Source: Bacillota bacterium (GTDB taxonomy: Bacteria; Bacillota; Clostridia; Christensenellales; SZUA-584). From it: a DNA stretch of 64,000 nucleotides. Under the pieces are notes generated by a model that worked only from the letters and a program-made list of their open reading frames with translations, was not told where the DNA came from and searched no databases. Location: NCBI GenBank assembly GCA_023412005.1, contig JAEYOE010000007.1:1-64000 (forward strand), in the 5' to 3' direction. Made by a program: the position numbers and the translations under genes. Of the stretch, positions 9,096-15,903 are shown piece after piece. Each line of letters begins with the position of its first letter. Position 1 is the stretch's first letter.

Positions 9096-9756
9096 TCTTT
9101 ATAAAACCTACGGACGCGGTGAAACGCGCGTTCATGCGCTGCAGGGTGTCTCATTGAAAATTGCGCAGGGCGGGTTTCTCGCCGTCATGGGGCCGTCCGG
9201 TTCCGGCAAAACCACGCTGATGAATATCTTAGGGTGCATCGACAGCCAGACAAACGGCGACTATATTTTCGCGGGCACAAACGTTAAGCGACTCAGCACA
9301 CAAAGCAAGGTGTATTTGCGCAACCGCCGCATCGGCTTTATATTTCAGTCGTTTTATCTGCTGCCGTCGCTGACTGCGCGGCAGAACATTGAGTTGCCCA
9401 TGGTTTATTCGGGGATACCGCCGAGGGAACGGCGCAAAAAATCATCCGAGCTTCTCGAGCTAACAGGGCTTACCAGCCGGGCCGGACATCTGCCAAGCCA
9501 GCTCTCGGGCGGCCAGCGGCAGCGCGTGGCCATTGCACGCGCGCTTGTGAATTCACCGGGCCTGATACTCGCGGATGAGCCGACGGGCAACCTTGACAGC
9601 CGCACCGGAGACGACATTATGCGTATGCTCTGCGATCTTAATATGCAAGGCGCCACCATTGTGCTGATTACACACGAACGCAATATTGCTGCCTTTGCGC
9701 ACGACATTATCGTTCTCAAAGACGGTTTGATCGTTGATGAGGCAGACTGCTCATGA
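9070..9756 (+). CDS. ABC transporter ATP-binding protein, MacB/LolD type
   Basis: ATPase of the exporter encoded by this operon. With the start at 9070 it is 228 residues, normal for the LolD/MacB/SalX group: Walker A GPSGSGKTT (41-49), Q-loop in GFIFQSFYLLPSLT (89-102), signature LSGGQRQR (145-152) and Walker B LILADEPTGNLD (165-176). A longer frame runs back to 8938 but reads the adaptor gene out of frame; AAGGAGG about 6 bases ahead of 9070 decides the start (an ATG at 9079 is the only rival). It overlaps the adaptor by 26 bp and the permease by 4 bp. Confidence 0.93.
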   Translation: MSVMIEVNDLYKTYGRGETRVHALQGVSLKIAQGGFLAVMGPSGSGKTTLMNILGCIDSQTNGDYIFAGTNVKRLSTQSKVYLRNRRIGFIFQSFYLLPSLTARQNIELPMVYSGIPPRERRKKSSELLELTGLTSRAGHLPSQLSGGQRQRVAIARALVNSPGLILADEPTGNLDSRTGDDIMRMLCDLNMQGATIVLITHERNIAAFAHDIIVLKDGLIVDEADCS

Positions 9757-10922
9757 AAATATCGGATTATATCGGCATTGCTGCTCACCAGATTAAGAAA
9801 AACAGGCTTCGCACCGCTTTAACCGTGCTCGGCATTATGATTGGCATCGCATCGATGATCACCGTAATTTCCGTGGGCAATGGCGGCCAGGCGATGATCA
9901 ACTCGGAGCTGCAGAAATTCGGCATTAACAGGGTTTGGTTCTTCCCGAACGACATGCGCGGCCCCAACGATCTGCTGACGTTAAACGACGCCACGATGCT
10001 CAATAATGTGTCAGGTGTCAGTGAGGTTGCGCCCAGCGCCTATCAAAAAACGTATCTTTCTTACAAAGATACAAATATCATATCCGACGTGGTGGGCACA
10101 ACATCGTCGCTTTTCAACATGGAGCAAATGTCGTTTTCTGAAGGACGCGGGCTTTCGGAGAAAGATTTGGATTATGCGCGCCGCGTGGTGGTATTAAGCC
10201 AAGGCGCCAAGGAGACTCTTTTTGGCAGCGCGGATGCGATAGACAAGCAAGTCAGCATCAATGGGCAAAAGTTCACCGTGATTGGTGTGGAAGAAGAGGA
10301 TCAGTCGATCTATTCCTCATTTTTTTCGGGAAAGTGCTATATTCCCGTTACAACGTTCACATCGATGTTTTCCAACAACTATATGGATGAGATATCCGTG
10401 AGTGTGCATAACACGGACGTGCTGGACAGCGTAATTGATAACTGCACCAGCCGTCTGCTGAACAAATACGGCGAGGGCAGCATCAAAATCATCAATTTGA
10501 CACACGAGCTGCAGAACGCGCAGAATATTCTTGATATATTTAAAACAGTGGTCGGTGCTGTCGCCGCCATCGCGCTCATCGTGGGCGGTATCGGTATCAT
10601 GAACATTATGCTGGTGACTATCAAGGAACGAACACGCGAGATCGGCATCCGCAAGGCGCTCGGTGCGGGCGAACATCATATTCTCGGGCAATTTCTCGCA
10701 GAAGCACTGTTCTATGCGATGCTGGGCGGTTTCCTCGGCCTCGCGCTGGGTATCGGGCTCACAGTGGCGGCATCAGGCGTGCTTGGCATTAAAGCCACGG
10801 TTTCGGCATCGGCGGCGGCGCTGAGTGTGCTGTTCTCCGCGACTGTCGGCATTATATTTGGCCTGATGCCCGCTTACAAAGCCTCCAAGCTTGATCCGGT
10901 GGAGGCATTGCGCCACGAGTAA
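9753..10922 (+). CDS. ABC transporter permease, MacB/FtsX family
   Basis: Membrane subunit of the MacAB-like exporter; its ATG shares the ATGA overlap with the ATPase stop. The 389-residue protein has the family plan: transmembrane helix 1 near residues 20-42 (LTVLGIMIGIASMITVISVG), a large extracytoplasmic MacB-PCD domain (about 45-265) and three C-terminal helices around 270-385, with the conserved IMLVTIKERTREIGIRKALGA segment between helices and the PAYKASKLDPVEALRHE tail. Unlike Gram-negative MacB, the ATPase is a separate protein, the usual Gram-positive form. Substrate not predictable. Confidence 0.92.
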   Translation: MKISDYIGIAAHQIKKNRLRTALTVLGIMIGIASMITVISVGNGGQAMINSELQKFGINRVWFFPNDMRGPNDLLTLNDATMLNNVSGVSEVAPSAYQKTYLSYKDTNIISDVVGTTSSLFNMEQMSFSEGRGLSEKDLDYARRVVVLSQGAKETLFGSADAIDKQVSINGQKFTVIGVEEEDQSIYSSFFSGKCYIPVTTFTSMFSNNYMDEISVSVHNTDVLDSVIDNCTSRLLNKYGEGSIKIINLTHELQNAQNILDIFKTVVGAVAAIALIVGGIGIMNIMLVTIKERTREIGIRKALGAGEHHILGQFLAEALFYAMLGGFLGLALGIGLTVAASGVLGIKATVSASAAALSVLFSATVGIIFGLMPAYKASKLDPVEALRHE

Positions 10923-11016
10923 CCTGTATTCATTGTCAATAACTAGCTGTTTGTTCGATCCAATGGAATCGTTATTCACATTTGCGCACCACAATAAACG
11001 AATTCTATGGTCAGAT

Positions 11017-11080
11017 GTCATTCTTTCCACTGTCGTAGTGAACGAGTGCAGCGAAGTGACTACGCAGTTGACTGGATGAC
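11017..11080. repeat. R1 dispersed repeat copy B (inverted)
   Basis: Runs GTCATTCTTTCCACTG...CAGTTGACTGGATGAC; this is the reverse complement of the core of the copy at 4523-4612. It lies in the 234-bp gap between two convergent genes (permease and sortase), where no gene is seen. Confidence 0.8.
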
Positions 11081-11108
11081 AATAATAGTTGATCACACAT
11101 CAATGACA

Positions 11109-11137
11109 TCAGCACCTTATTTATGATAAGGCGCTGA
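11109..11137. terminator. Hairpin between convergent permease and sortase genes
   Basis: TCAGCACCTTAT and ATAAGGCGCTGA pair over a five-base loop, 20 bp past the sortase stop. No long T-run follows on either strand, so it may end transcription poorly or only stabilise the mRNA ends. Confidence 0.5.
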
Positions 11138-11156
11138 TCCGTTTGAAAGCCACGTT

Positions 11157-12032
11157 TTACTTGATAAGCCGTGCATGCACCACAAAACGCGCGTTGTCAA
11201 ATTCGTAGCTGCATGTGCTTAAGGTGAGCACCACATCATCTTCATTCAGCTTCACATCTGTTTTGTAGAGGCTTTTTTCTTGCAGTTTCTCTATAAACGC
11301 GAGCCATTCCGTATCGGATGGAAACGATGTTTCAATATAATAGAAATCCGTTCCGGTCACATAGGCGGAGAATATTTCCCATTCATGATCTTCGTACAGC
11401 GTATCAAAACGAATGATTCGGTTGTTATTAAACGTCTTTTCATCTTCCAATTCTTTTAGCTTGTGAAACATAGAGCCGTTTTTCATGTTGTGCCCATACA
11501 GCACATAATGGCCCTGAAGCGGGTAGGCATGAAAATCGCACCGATAATCCATGAATATCGCTCCGCTTCTTGATTTGCTGCGGTCGTATCCGTGGGAAAG
11601 ATAATAATCATTGTTATCCGTTTGTGTGACAAGATAGGCGATATTAAGCCCATCGATGGAGATGCGCCCGATGATATCCGGATTGTCCTTCAGCACCGCC
11701 GCAAAGCAGTCTCTCGGAACCGTCGGTGCCGCAACAGGCGTGGGCTGTTCAAACACCGCCGCAGCGCTTGTTTGAGGCGCGGTATCTTCAGGCACCTGCA
11801 AGGTTTGCTGATAAAGCGTATCAGCCAGCGTCAGCTGCATCTGATCACCCACCTGAGAAATCAGCGACGGCAGTATGCCGTAAACGCAGACGAGAAACAG
11901 CGCAACCCCCAGTGCGACCACACTGAGGACGACCACCAGCTTGGTGGTCCTTTCGCTTTTGCCGCGCACTTTCTCCCGAATAATAGCGGACAGATGGGAA
12001 AGCTCTTTCGGAAATACAATTGATTTTTTCAT
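11157..12032 (-). CDS. Class B sortase
   Basis: Membrane transpeptidase that attaches proteins to the cell wall or pilins to each other. With the start chosen at 12032 (AAGGAG seven bases upstream; a longer frame to 12071 has a poorer site) it has 291 residues: cytoplasmic N-terminus, one transmembrane helix (31-55), a variable stretch, and the sortase domain (about 110-290). Catalytic residues are His181 in LYGHNMKNGSMF, Cys274 in LTLSTCSYEF and Arg282 in DNARFVVHARL. The SGAIFMDYRCDF motif and helix after the His motif are class B-like. No protein with an evident sorting signal is encoded nearby, so its substrate lies elsewhere. Confidence 0.9.
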   Translation of the reverse strand: MKKSIVFPKELSHLSAIIREKVRGKSERTTKLVVVLSVVALGVALFLVCVYGILPSLISQVGDQMQLTLADTLYQQTLQVPEDTAPQTSAAAVFEQPTPVAAPTVPRDCFAAVLKDNPDIIGRISIDGLNIAYLVTQTDNNDYYLSHGYDRSKSRSGAIFMDYRCDFHAYPLQGHYVLYGHNMKNGSMFHKLKELEDEKTFNNNRIIRFDTLYEDHEWEIFSAYVTGTDFYYIETSFPSDTEWLAFIEKLQEKSLYKTDVKLNEDDVVLTLSTCSYEFDNARFVVHARLIK

Positions 12033-12346
12033 TTGCATGCTCCTTGGCGGCATTGAACGTATCAACGCCATAAAATCCTCAAAAATGACTATATATGCTT
12101 TTGGAGCATGGTCTTAATTCTTCGCCAATAATAGTGCCGAGCGGCGAAAACTTCTCATTTGGCGATGGATTCTGACAGAAGTGGTCGTGTGACGGGGCAT
12201 TTAGACAGCGATCGTTATGATTCGCAGCAAAAAAGCGCCGTGAATTTTCATTCCGTGCGCTGTTCTTTGATTTTCGGACATGATTTACTTTTTTCGGCGT
12301 CTTTCTGGATTCTCAGATTCTTCGTGCCTGCGCTTACTCAGAATCT
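12033..12346. other. Intergenic region without a recognised gene
   Basis: No convincing reading frame. The only structure seen is a minus-strand hairpin at 12229-12261 (AGCGC..GAAT / ATTC..GCGCT followed by TTTTT), a plausible terminator for the acetyltransferase/VOC pair that reads toward it. Confidence 0.5.
12229..12261 (-). terminator. Probable terminator of the GNAT/VOC transcript
   Basis: On the minus strand an interrupted stem (AGCGC...AAT / ATT...GCGCT) is followed by six T. It sits about 85 bp past the acetyltransferase stop codon. Confidence 0.5.
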
Positions 12347-12835
12347 TTAAACCAGTGTCTTCAAGAATATCAGTGTGTCGCGATAGTGCCCGTCCTTATC
12401 TCGATAGCCGCCTGTCACCGTGCCGAGCACCTTAAACCCGAGCTTTAAATAAAGTGCAATTGCCGCCGTGTTGCTTGCCACCACCGCGTTAAACTGTAAC
12501 CCTCGAAAGCCGTTCGCCTTCGCGCGCTCAAGGCAGTCTTCCACCAGCAGCCGCCCGATGCCCTGCCCCCGTAAGCCTTGCTTTACCGCATACGATGCGT
12601 TAGCTATGTGCGCGCAGCGCCCGATGTTATTCGGATGCAGAATGTATACGCCGACCACCTCTGTGCCCTTCATCGCGCAAACCGTTGCCGTCTGCTCACC
12701 GAACATCGCCCACGCTTCGGCCTCGCTCAACAGCTGATCTCCGGGAAAGCTGTCTCCCGCCGCCACCACATCGTTCCACACCGCCGTAGCCTGCGGCAAA
12801 TCGTTCTTTTCAATAGGCCGTAATATTATATTCAT
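12347..12835 (-). CDS. GNAT family N-acetyltransferase
   Basis: Acyl-CoA dependent acetyltransferase of unknown substrate. The 162 residues cover one GNAT domain: N-terminal IILRPIEKNDLPQATAVW, the central strand VVGVYILHPN, the acetyl-CoA pyrophosphate loop VKQGLRGQGIGRLLVEDCL (about 84-102; Q/RxxGxG/A motif) and the C-terminal GFKVLGTVTGGYRDKDGHYRDTLIFLK typical of phosphinothricin acetyltransferase-like and YhhY-like enzymes. It begins 5 bp after the VOC-family gene on the same strand, so the two are probably co-transcribed. Confidence 0.88.
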   Translation of the reverse strand: MNIILRPIEKNDLPQATAVWNDVVAAGDSFPGDQLLSEAEAWAMFGEQTATVCAMKGTEVVGVYILHPNNIGRCAHIANASYAVKQGLRGQGIGRLLVEDCLERAKANGFRGLQFNAVVASNTAAIALYLKLGFKVLGTVTGGYRDKDGHYRDTLIFLKTLV

Positions 12836-12840
12836 TCGCT

Positions 12841-13194
12841 TTATATCCTTTGCACAAACTGCACAAGCAGCCCATCCGGGTCCTGCACATAAAAGTATTT
12901 AATTGACGGGTTGGGCGTAAACGGCCCGCTGTAAACCGGGATGCCCTTTTCTTTTAAGAATGCGATTTTCTGATCGACATCATCCACCATCATACCCACC
13001 GAAATACCGCTGCCCGAAAAAATGCCCTGATTGGCAACCAACTCAAGCTTCGTTTCACCGTCGCCCAAAAAAGCAATTTCAGCCCCGGTGGGGCTTTTAA
13101 ATCGCCTGTCAACGTAAATGCCGACAATCTCCTCATAAAATTGAACGGACGCGTTCAAATCCTTCACATGTACCGTACACCAGCAAAAGCTCAT
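12841..13194 (-). CDS. VOC superfamily (glyoxalase/bleomycin-resistance-like) protein
   Basis: Small metal-binding fold protein of the glyoxalase I/bleomycin-resistance/dioxygenase superfamily; reaction unknown. The 117 residues form the two beta-alpha-beta-beta-beta units expected: FCWCTVHVKDLNASVQFYEEIVG at the start and IPVYSGPFTPNPSIKYFYVQDPDGLLVQFVQ at the end, where the final D-P-D-G-x-x-x-x-F motif and a glutamate/glutamine would contribute to the metal site. The start lies in a good context (GGAGGGC-like site). It leads the two-gene unit with the acetyltransferase. Confidence 0.85.
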   Translation of the reverse strand: MSFCWCTVHVKDLNASVQFYEEIVGIYVDRRFKSPTGAEIAFLGDGETKLELVANQGIFSGSGISVGMMVDDVDQKIAFLKEKGIPVYSGPFTPNPSIKYFYVQDPDGLLVQFVQRI

Positions 13195-13267
13195 ATTAAT
13201 GCCCTCCCTCTTGATATCAGCATTCTACCACTCAATTTTTTCGGGCTCAAATATTTTTTAGTAATAC

Positions 13268-13315
13268 TTGACATATATCACGGCGTGATGTAGTATTAAT
13301 ATATCACATCGTGAT
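13268..13315 (+). promoter_or_regulatory. PadR-operon promoter with two palindromic operators
   Basis: TTGACA (13268-13273) and TAGTAT (13291-13296) stand 17 bases apart. The spacer holds the 13-base perfect palindrome ATCACGGCGTGAT (13277-13289), and a second site ATCAC-ATC-GTGAT lies at 13303-13315; the centres are 26 bp apart. This is a strong candidate for autoregulation by the PadR protein encoded just downstream. Confidence 0.7.
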
Positions 13316-13344
13316 GCATTTAGGTGTGATGCAGGAGGTGTCTG

Positions 13345-13662
13345 ATGAATATTCAAAAAGCACGCAGCCGGTACATCCCGATGAGCGAAACCATGCTGTA
13401 TATACTGCTTTCGCTGCGCGAGGAACGCCACGGCTACGGCATTATGCAGCACGTTAAAGAGCTGACAGGCGGACGCATTGTGCTCGGCGCGGGAACGATT
13501 TATCAAAGCATCGGTAAGCTGGAGCCTGACGGCCTGATTGAGGCGAAACGCGAAGAAGACCGAAAAAAGTATTATCTCATTACGCCGCTTGGAAACAGCA
13601 TACTGCGCGAAGAGGCAGCGCGAATCAAAGAAGTTTATCACCATTTGGAGGAACTGCTATGA
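13345..13662 (+). CDS. PadR family transcriptional regulator
   Basis: Winged-helix repressor, 105 residues, short PadR type without the long C-terminal coiled coil. The sequence YIPMSETMLYILLSLREERHGYGIMQHVKELTGGRIVLGAGTIYQSIGKLEPDGLIEAKREEDRKKYYLITPLG shows the helix-turn-helix (about 20-60) and the wing with R-K-K-Y-Y. AGGAGG sits seven bases before the ATG. Its stop overlaps the DUF2812 gene by 4 bp, the classic PadR-DUF2812 pair, in which the regulator represses its own operon and responds to membrane or drug stress; the ligand is unknown. Confidence 0.93.
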   Translation: MNIQKARSRYIPMSETMLYILLSLREERHGYGIMQHVKELTGGRIVLGAGTIYQSIGKLEPDGLIEAKREEDRKKYYLITPLGNSILREEAARIKEVYHHLEELL

Positions 13663-14183
13663 AAACAAAAATGTTTTGGCTGACCGCATTTCGTTATGTG
13701 GTACCGGCCGACTATGAACAATGGTTTGAGCAGCTTGCGCTTAATGGTTGGCATCCGGTTAAGGTGGGCCAGTGGAGCAGCCTCGCGATGCGGTTTGAAC
13801 AAGGTGAGCCAAAAAAATACCGTTATGTGGCGGATATGCAGCCGTTCCCTAAAAAGGAATATATGCAGACGTACGAGGACTTCGGCTGGGAATTTGTCGG
13901 GCAAATGGCCAGCATGATGGTTTGGCGGCGCGAGTATGAAAACGAGCGCCCCGAATCGTTCAGTGATGCGCCCAGCCGCAAAGAGCGCAACAAGCGCTTC
14001 ATTGGTGCCGCTGCCGTTTCGTTCATATTGTTTCTGGTCGGCACACTGGCAAGCCTCGGCGCGTTTATCTTTACAAACACCGAGAATCATCTTGATTTTG
14101 GCATCATGTCCGCGTTTCTGTTTGTGCTTACTGTTCTAATGGGCGCGGCGCTGCTTAAAATGCGAAAAGGCATCGATAAGTAA
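13659..14183 (+). CDS. DUF2812 membrane protein
   Basis: Function unknown. The 174 residues split into an N-terminal soluble DUF2812 domain (about 1-85: FRYVVPADYEQWFEQLALNGWHPVKV...YRYVADMQPFPKKEYMQTYEDFGWEFVG) and a C-terminal part with two transmembrane helices (about 110-132 and 143-163). It is translationally coupled (ATGA) to the PadR gene, the usual partner of this family, suggesting that its level is held down by the regulator until some envelope signal arrives. A hairpin at 14208-14234 follows. Confidence 0.88.
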   Translation: MKTKMFWLTAFRYVVPADYEQWFEQLALNGWHPVKVGQWSSLAMRFEQGEPKKYRYVADMQPFPKKEYMQTYEDFGWEFVGQMASMMVWRREYENERPESFSDAPSRKERNKRFIGAAAVSFILFLVGTLASLGAFIFTNTENHLDFGIMSAFLFVLTVLMGAALLKMRKGIDK

Positions 14184-14207
14184 GCCGTTTTTTACGAAGT
14201 CATCATA

Positions 14208-14234
14208 AGCCTTCTCTTTCAAGGGGAAGGCTTT
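14208..14234 (+). terminator. Hairpin after DUF2812 gene (R2 short palindrome, copy 1)
   Basis: AAGCCTTCTC-tttcaa-GGGGAAGGCTT, followed by TTATGG. The same type of palindrome recurs at 27936-27956, 37726-37746 and 41765-41788, so it is both a plausible terminator and a member of a short repeat family. Confidence 0.6.
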
Positions 14235-14247
14235 ATGGTAAAAATGA

Positions 14248-14604
14248 TCAGCCGCCGAGTACGGCTTCCCATTCCTCTTGCTTAAACCCCACGAGAACTT
14301 TATCTCCCGCAAGCAGTATGGGCCGCTTCACCAGCATGCCGTCCGTCGCTAGCAGCGCTATTTTCTCATTGTCGTTCATGTCATCGAGCTTCTCAGAAAG
14401 AGAGAGCGCACGGTATTGAATGCCGCTCGTATTGAAAAAGCGGCGCAGCGGTAAACCGCTTTTTTCAGCCCACTCTCTCAGCTCATCTTCATTGGGATTC
14501 TGTGCTTTTATGTCTCGCGTCTCAAAGGCCAATCCTCTCTCTTCAAGCCACTTTTGCGCTTTTTTGCATGTGGTGCACCGTGGATAACAAATAAAATTAA
14601 ACAT
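14248..14604 (-). CDS. ArsC/Spx-family thioredoxin-fold protein
   Basis: Member of the arsenate reductase/YffB/Spx-like family. The 118 residues include the redox CxxC-type motif CTTC (Cys10 and Cys13 in YPRCTTCKKAQKWL), the RFFNTSG segment, the LxEKLxDM stretch and the cis-proline region LVKRPILLAGDKVLVGFKQEEW at the C-terminus. The arginine triad of true arsenate reductases is not evident, and no arsenic-resistance genes are nearby, so a YffB/MgsR-type oxidoreductase or regulator role is as likely. It stands alone, convergent with the PadR operon. Confidence 0.85.
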   Translation of the reverse strand: MFNFICYPRCTTCKKAQKWLEERGLAFETRDIKAQNPNEDELREWAEKSGLPLRRFFNTSGIQYRALSLSEKLDDMNDNEKIALLATDGMLVKRPILLAGDKVLVGFKQEEWEAVLGG

Positions 14605-14716
14605 TATTCCCTCCCTCGCCCGATTATGATATAATTCATTATATCATAACCAAAACTTACAAATAAATTCATGATAAGAATTAAAAACGATAAGATAAAT
14701 ACCTACTGTTACGATA

Positions 14717-14730
14717 ATGTTTATTAACAT
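14717..14730. promoter_or_regulatory. Palindrome upstream of the hemerythrin pair
   Basis: ATGTT-TATT-AACAT, a perfect 5-4-5 inverted repeat, lies 20 bp ahead of the first hemerythrin start and just before its AAGGAGG site. It could be a repressor site for a redox regulator; the sequence alone does not say which. Confidence 0.35.
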
Positions 14731-14749
14731 CAAATAAGGAGGCAGCCAA

Positions 14750-15151
14750 ATGGAATGGACACAGGATTTATCGGTTGGGGTAAAACAAATTGACGACCAG
14801 CACAAAGAGCTGATATCGCGCATGAACAGTTTTTTTGATGTAATGAGAAGCGGCAACAAGGAGCAGGAGATATTAAAAATGCTCGATTTTCTCGCGGACT
14901 ACGTGATAACTCATTTTAGAGATGAAGAACAGCTGCAATTAAGCAGCGGCTACCCAAAATATGAGGAGCACCGTCAGCTGCACAAAGAGTTTATTGCGGA
15001 TGTAACAAAGATGCGTGCCGACCTTGAGAAGGGCGGCTTCACAGTGGCCACGGGTTCACTGATATCCAGTACGTTGATTGCCTGGCTCACACTCCATATC
15101 AGAAAAGCCGATAAAGAAGTCGGCATGTATATCCGATCTAAAAACAATTAA
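14750..15151 (+). CDS. Bacteriohemerythrin 1
   Basis: Single-domain, soluble diiron O2-binding protein of 133 residues. All ligands of the family are present in correct spacing: His18, His55 and Glu59 (HFRDE), His74 and His78 (HRQLH), His116 and Asp121 (HIRKAD). It begins with the typical EWTQDLSVGVKQIDDQHKEL. AAGGAGG precedes the ATG. A close paralogue follows 14 bp downstream. In anaerobes such proteins are thought to bind or deliver oxygen, or to protect oxygen-sensitive enzymes; which applies here is not shown. Confidence 0.95.
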   Translation: MEWTQDLSVGVKQIDDQHKELISRMNSFFDVMRSGNKEQEILKMLDFLADYVITHFRDEEQLQLSSGYPKYEEHRQLHKEFIADVTKMRADLEKGGFTVATGSLISSTLIAWLTLHIRKADKEVGMYIRSKNN

Positions 15152-15165
15152 GGAGGACTTGACAG

Positions 15166-15564
15166 ATGGAATGGACACCGGATTTAAGGGTTGGCGTTGA
15201 TATGATCGATGAGCAGCACAAAGAGCTGATTGCCCGCATGAACTCATTTTTCGATTCGATGAGTCAAAATGACAAGCAGCAAAAGGTGCTGGAAGTGCTT
15301 ACTTTTCTTGAAGACTACGTGGTTAAGCATTTTAGTGAGGAAGAAAAGCTTCAGCTCAGCAGCGGCTACCCTCTTTACAGAGAGCACAAAAAAATGCACA
15401 CGGGTTTTATCGATGATATTAAAAAGATAAGAAGCGATATTGAGACAATCGGGTTTACAGTGGCTACAGCGGCTGTTGTGGGCTCAACGCTCGTCTCGTG
15501 GCTCACACTGCATATCAAGAAGGTGGACAAGGTGCTTGGCGCTCATATTATGAGCAAGCAATAG
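15166..15564 (+). CDS. Bacteriohemerythrin 2
   Basis: Second copy of the tandem pair, 132 residues, with the same diiron ligands at identical positions (His18, His55, Glu59, His74, His78, His116, Asp121). It differs from copy 1 mainly in the loop after helix A (SMSQNDKQQK) and in helix D (AAVVGSTLVSW), as expected for an old duplication kept by selection. AAGGAGG stands ahead of its ATG; both genes share one transcript ended by the hairpin at 15575-15605. Confidence 0.95.
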   Translation: MEWTPDLRVGVDMIDEQHKELIARMNSFFDSMSQNDKQQKVLEVLTFLEDYVVKHFSEEEKLQLSSGYPLYREHKKMHTGFIDDIKKIRSDIETIGFTVATAAVVGSTLVSWLTLHIKKVDKVLGAHIMSKQ

Positions 15565-15574
15565 CCGGATATAC

Positions 15575-15605
15575 AAAAGGAGCGTCGAAGCTCCTTTTTA
15601 TTTTT
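15575..15605 (+). terminator. Terminator of the hemerythrin pair
   Basis: AAAAGGAGC-gtcgaa-GCTCCTTTTT followed by ATTTTTC: a nine-base stem with a T-rich tail, 10 bp after the second hemerythrin stop. Confidence 0.85.
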
Positions 15606-15607
15606 CG

Positions 15608-15903
15608 TCATTTTTCCAGCATCACGCGCATTGGTGCGCCGTCGCCATCATCTATGCGCAATGTCATCGCCGTCATGCGGTAAACGCCCGGCTCCGCATG
15701 GCTCAAATCCAGCCCCTCTATGATGGATATGACCGCGCCGAGTAATATGCGGTGCGTTTCCAGCCCGGGTTGTTTTCAATCGATAAGCCATCAACACCGA
15801 CAGCACGCATACCTTTATCCACAAGAAACTGCGCCGCACAAGGCAATTGGGTCGCCCGGATAATGTGCCATGCCGTGCTTAAGCTCGTGACATCGATGAT
15901 CAT
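15608..15903 (-). pseudogene. Remnant of a cyclase-family (metal-dependent hydrolase) gene
   Basis: Reading the minus strand from 15903, one frame gives IIDVTSLSTAW... then FLVDKGMRAVGVDGLSIEN. From about 15760 the same protein continues in another frame as HRILLGAVISIIEGLDLSHA and EPGVYRMTAMTLRIDDGDGA, then PMRVMLEK and a stop at 15608. Together they match the C-terminal third of the cyclase/kynurenine-formamidase-like family (PF04199). The N-terminal metal-binding half (HxGTHxDxPxH) is gone: upstream is the end of the solute-binding gene. A frameshift plus loss of two-thirds of the gene makes this a decayed fragment. Confidence 0.75.

Noticed and set aside
7914..10922. Specific call of macrolide efflux MacAB
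   Set aside because: Only family-level similarity; in Gram-positives these exporters have many substrates, and no outer membrane partner exists.
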